15,236 bases of DNA from Candidatus Baldrarchaeota archaeon. Its GTDB lineage: Archaea > Asgardarchaeota > Baldrarchaeia > Baldrarchaeales > DXJG01. Within the stretch, counting starts at the first letter, position 1; each line of letters starts with the position of its first letter. The stretch spans positions 1 through 15,236 of the forward strand of contig JAUQZC010000095.1 of assembly GCA_030587435.1 (NCBI GenBank), in the 5' to 3' direction. This document shows, piece by piece, positions 14,504 to 15,236 of this stretch. A program made the translations under genes and the position numbers. The notes under the pieces are model-generated. The model was not told the DNA's origin. It searched no databases and saw only the letters and a list, made by a program, of their open reading frames with translations.

Positions 14504-15236
14504 AGGTTTCCCCCATTATTTTGCGAATCTTTTTCATGTATTTTTCAAGTTCTTCCTTGTTATTCTTCCATTTAATTGCTTTAAATATCATTGGTTCTTC
14601 TCCTAAAAATTCAGCTGCTGTTAAAACATATTTCCCTTCTTTCTCCGCTGTTTCATAAACTTTATTTGTTCTTTCACGATATTTTGCATCTCTTAACAAG
14701 TGGTGATCATAAATTATGATGGGGGTTTTTGTCTCGGAAATTATCCAGCAGAGGTTTTCTACAGCTCTATTCAAATTTATTCTATTTAACATGTACCCGA
14801 AAAGATATGTTGGTGGGCCGTCGAGCACCAGAAAATCTGGGTTTTCATCTATTATCCATGCAGCGTAATCCTCTATCTCAGGGCCCTGTAAATCGGAAGA
14901 AAACAAAATTTTTTCTCCACTGTATTCAACTGTGAAAGCTATTACCCAGCCCACTCTATCAAACTCTAAACCATGAAATAAAGGACCTGTAAACCTTATG
15001 GTTGTATCATTAAACTTGAAAGTTTTTTCATCGGCAAATCTTATTTCTAAGTTTTGAAGTTTAACTTCAGGAACCCAGGGATTTGAAACCCACATGTCAC
15101 ATAGTTTTCTAAACCATTTCCTTCCCTTTTCGAGAAGTTCTTTTTTACGGGCATTGTAATCTCCGTAGTCTTTTCTTGAAGCGAGTGGAAGTTCGCTCAT
15201 GGGATCAGGGAAACTTAAATCTTCCGGTTCTACGAG
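14502..15236 (-). CDS. COG2248/UPF0282-like metallo-beta-lactamase-fold protein (cut by right edge)
   Basis: The frame is open from the right edge to TAA 14502-14504, giving 244 visible residues. The ATG at 15198-15200 is probably internal, because coding sequence (LVEPEDLSFPDP) continues upstream without a stop and no ribosome binding site precedes the ATG. Visible family features are ILFSSDLQGPEIEDY, PDFLVLDGPPTYLFGYM, IIIYDHHLLRDAKYRE and VLTAAEFLGE, which are the C-terminal metal-ligand and structural blocks of the archaeal COG2248 predicted hydrolases. The HxHxDH metal-binding motif expected near the N-terminus would lie outside the window. These proteins are about 300 residues and have no firmly established substrate, although the fold suggests hydrolysis, perhaps of nucleic acids or phosphoesters. 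The gene is convergent with the giant gene, with a 19-nt gap. Confidence 0.85.
   Translation of the reverse strand, partial: LVEPEDLSFPDPMSELPLASRKDYGDYNARKKELLEKGRKWFRKLCDMWVSNPWVPEVKLQNLEIRFADEKTFKFNDTTIRFTGPLFHGLEFDRVGWVIAFTVEYSGEKILFSSDLQGPEIEDYAAWIIDENPDFLVLDGPPTYLFGYMLNRINLNRAVENLCWIISETKTPIIIYDHHLLRDAKYRERTNKVYETAEKEGKYVLTAAEFLGEEPMIFKAIKWKNNKEELEKYMKKIRKIMGET

Noticed and set aside
15198..15200. ATG as the true start of the COG2248-type gene
   Set aside because: The frame is open to the right edge, there is no ribosome binding site, and the family needs an N-terminal metal-binding half that is absent here.

Overview
The window looks like a chromosomal segment from an AT-rich archaeon, probably a Thermoproteota lineage such as Bathyarchaeia. 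That placement is inference. It rests on archaeal TATA boxes (TTTATATA, TTTATATTT) about 50-100 nt before starts, GGAGG/GGTGGTG-type ribosome binding sites, a TTG start, a short-tailed giant glycoprotein-like surface protein, a COG2248-type metallo-beta-lactamase-fold protein, a longin/roadblock-like C-terminal domain, and a fragment resembling the PaREP1/HEPN family. No tRNA, rRNA, CRISPR array or intact transposable element was seen.

Layout. (1) 1-1184: the 3' part of a multi-pass membrane protein (plus strand, cut by the left edge), then about 380 nt holding a decayed C-terminal copy of the same protein and a possible small membrane ORF on the other strand. (2) 1181-3118: two minus-strand genes for membrane-anchored proteins of one unrecognised family (217 and 400 aa). 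They are tandem paralogues, and the longer one repeats its own domain. (3) 3119-5495: a clearly GC-richer stretch (45-53% in spot counts, against about 30% in the flanking genes). It is a graveyard of minus-strand fragments (a P-loop kinase N-terminus, a PaREP1/HEPN-like C-terminus, a frameshifted spore-photoproduct-lyase-like radical SAM piece and an unrecognised frameshifted piece) around one intact radical SAM gene. (4) 5496-7646: a 716-aa membrane protein carrying a winged-helix-like and a longin/roadblock-like cytoplasmic tail. (5) 7647-8020: a 374-nt divergent promoter region. (6) 8021-14482: one 2153-aa surface protein with signal peptide, duplicated N-terminal domain, a long Tyr/Trp/Asn-rich beta repeat region, calcium-loop motifs and a C-terminal membrane anchor. 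(7) 14502-15236: the C-terminal part of a COG2248/UPF0282-type protein, convergent with the giant gene and cut by the right edge.

How they work together. There is no recognisable metabolic operon. Cell-envelope genes dominate: four of the six substantial genes are membrane or surface proteins. The 716-aa protein and the giant surface protein share a divergent promoter region, so co-regulation is possible but unproven. The middle island looks like acquired or degenerating DNA in which only the radical SAM gene has stayed open. The least described items are the GDPxFDR-containing tandem family, the membrane/winged-helix/longin-like fusion and the giant NGT-hairpin surface protein.
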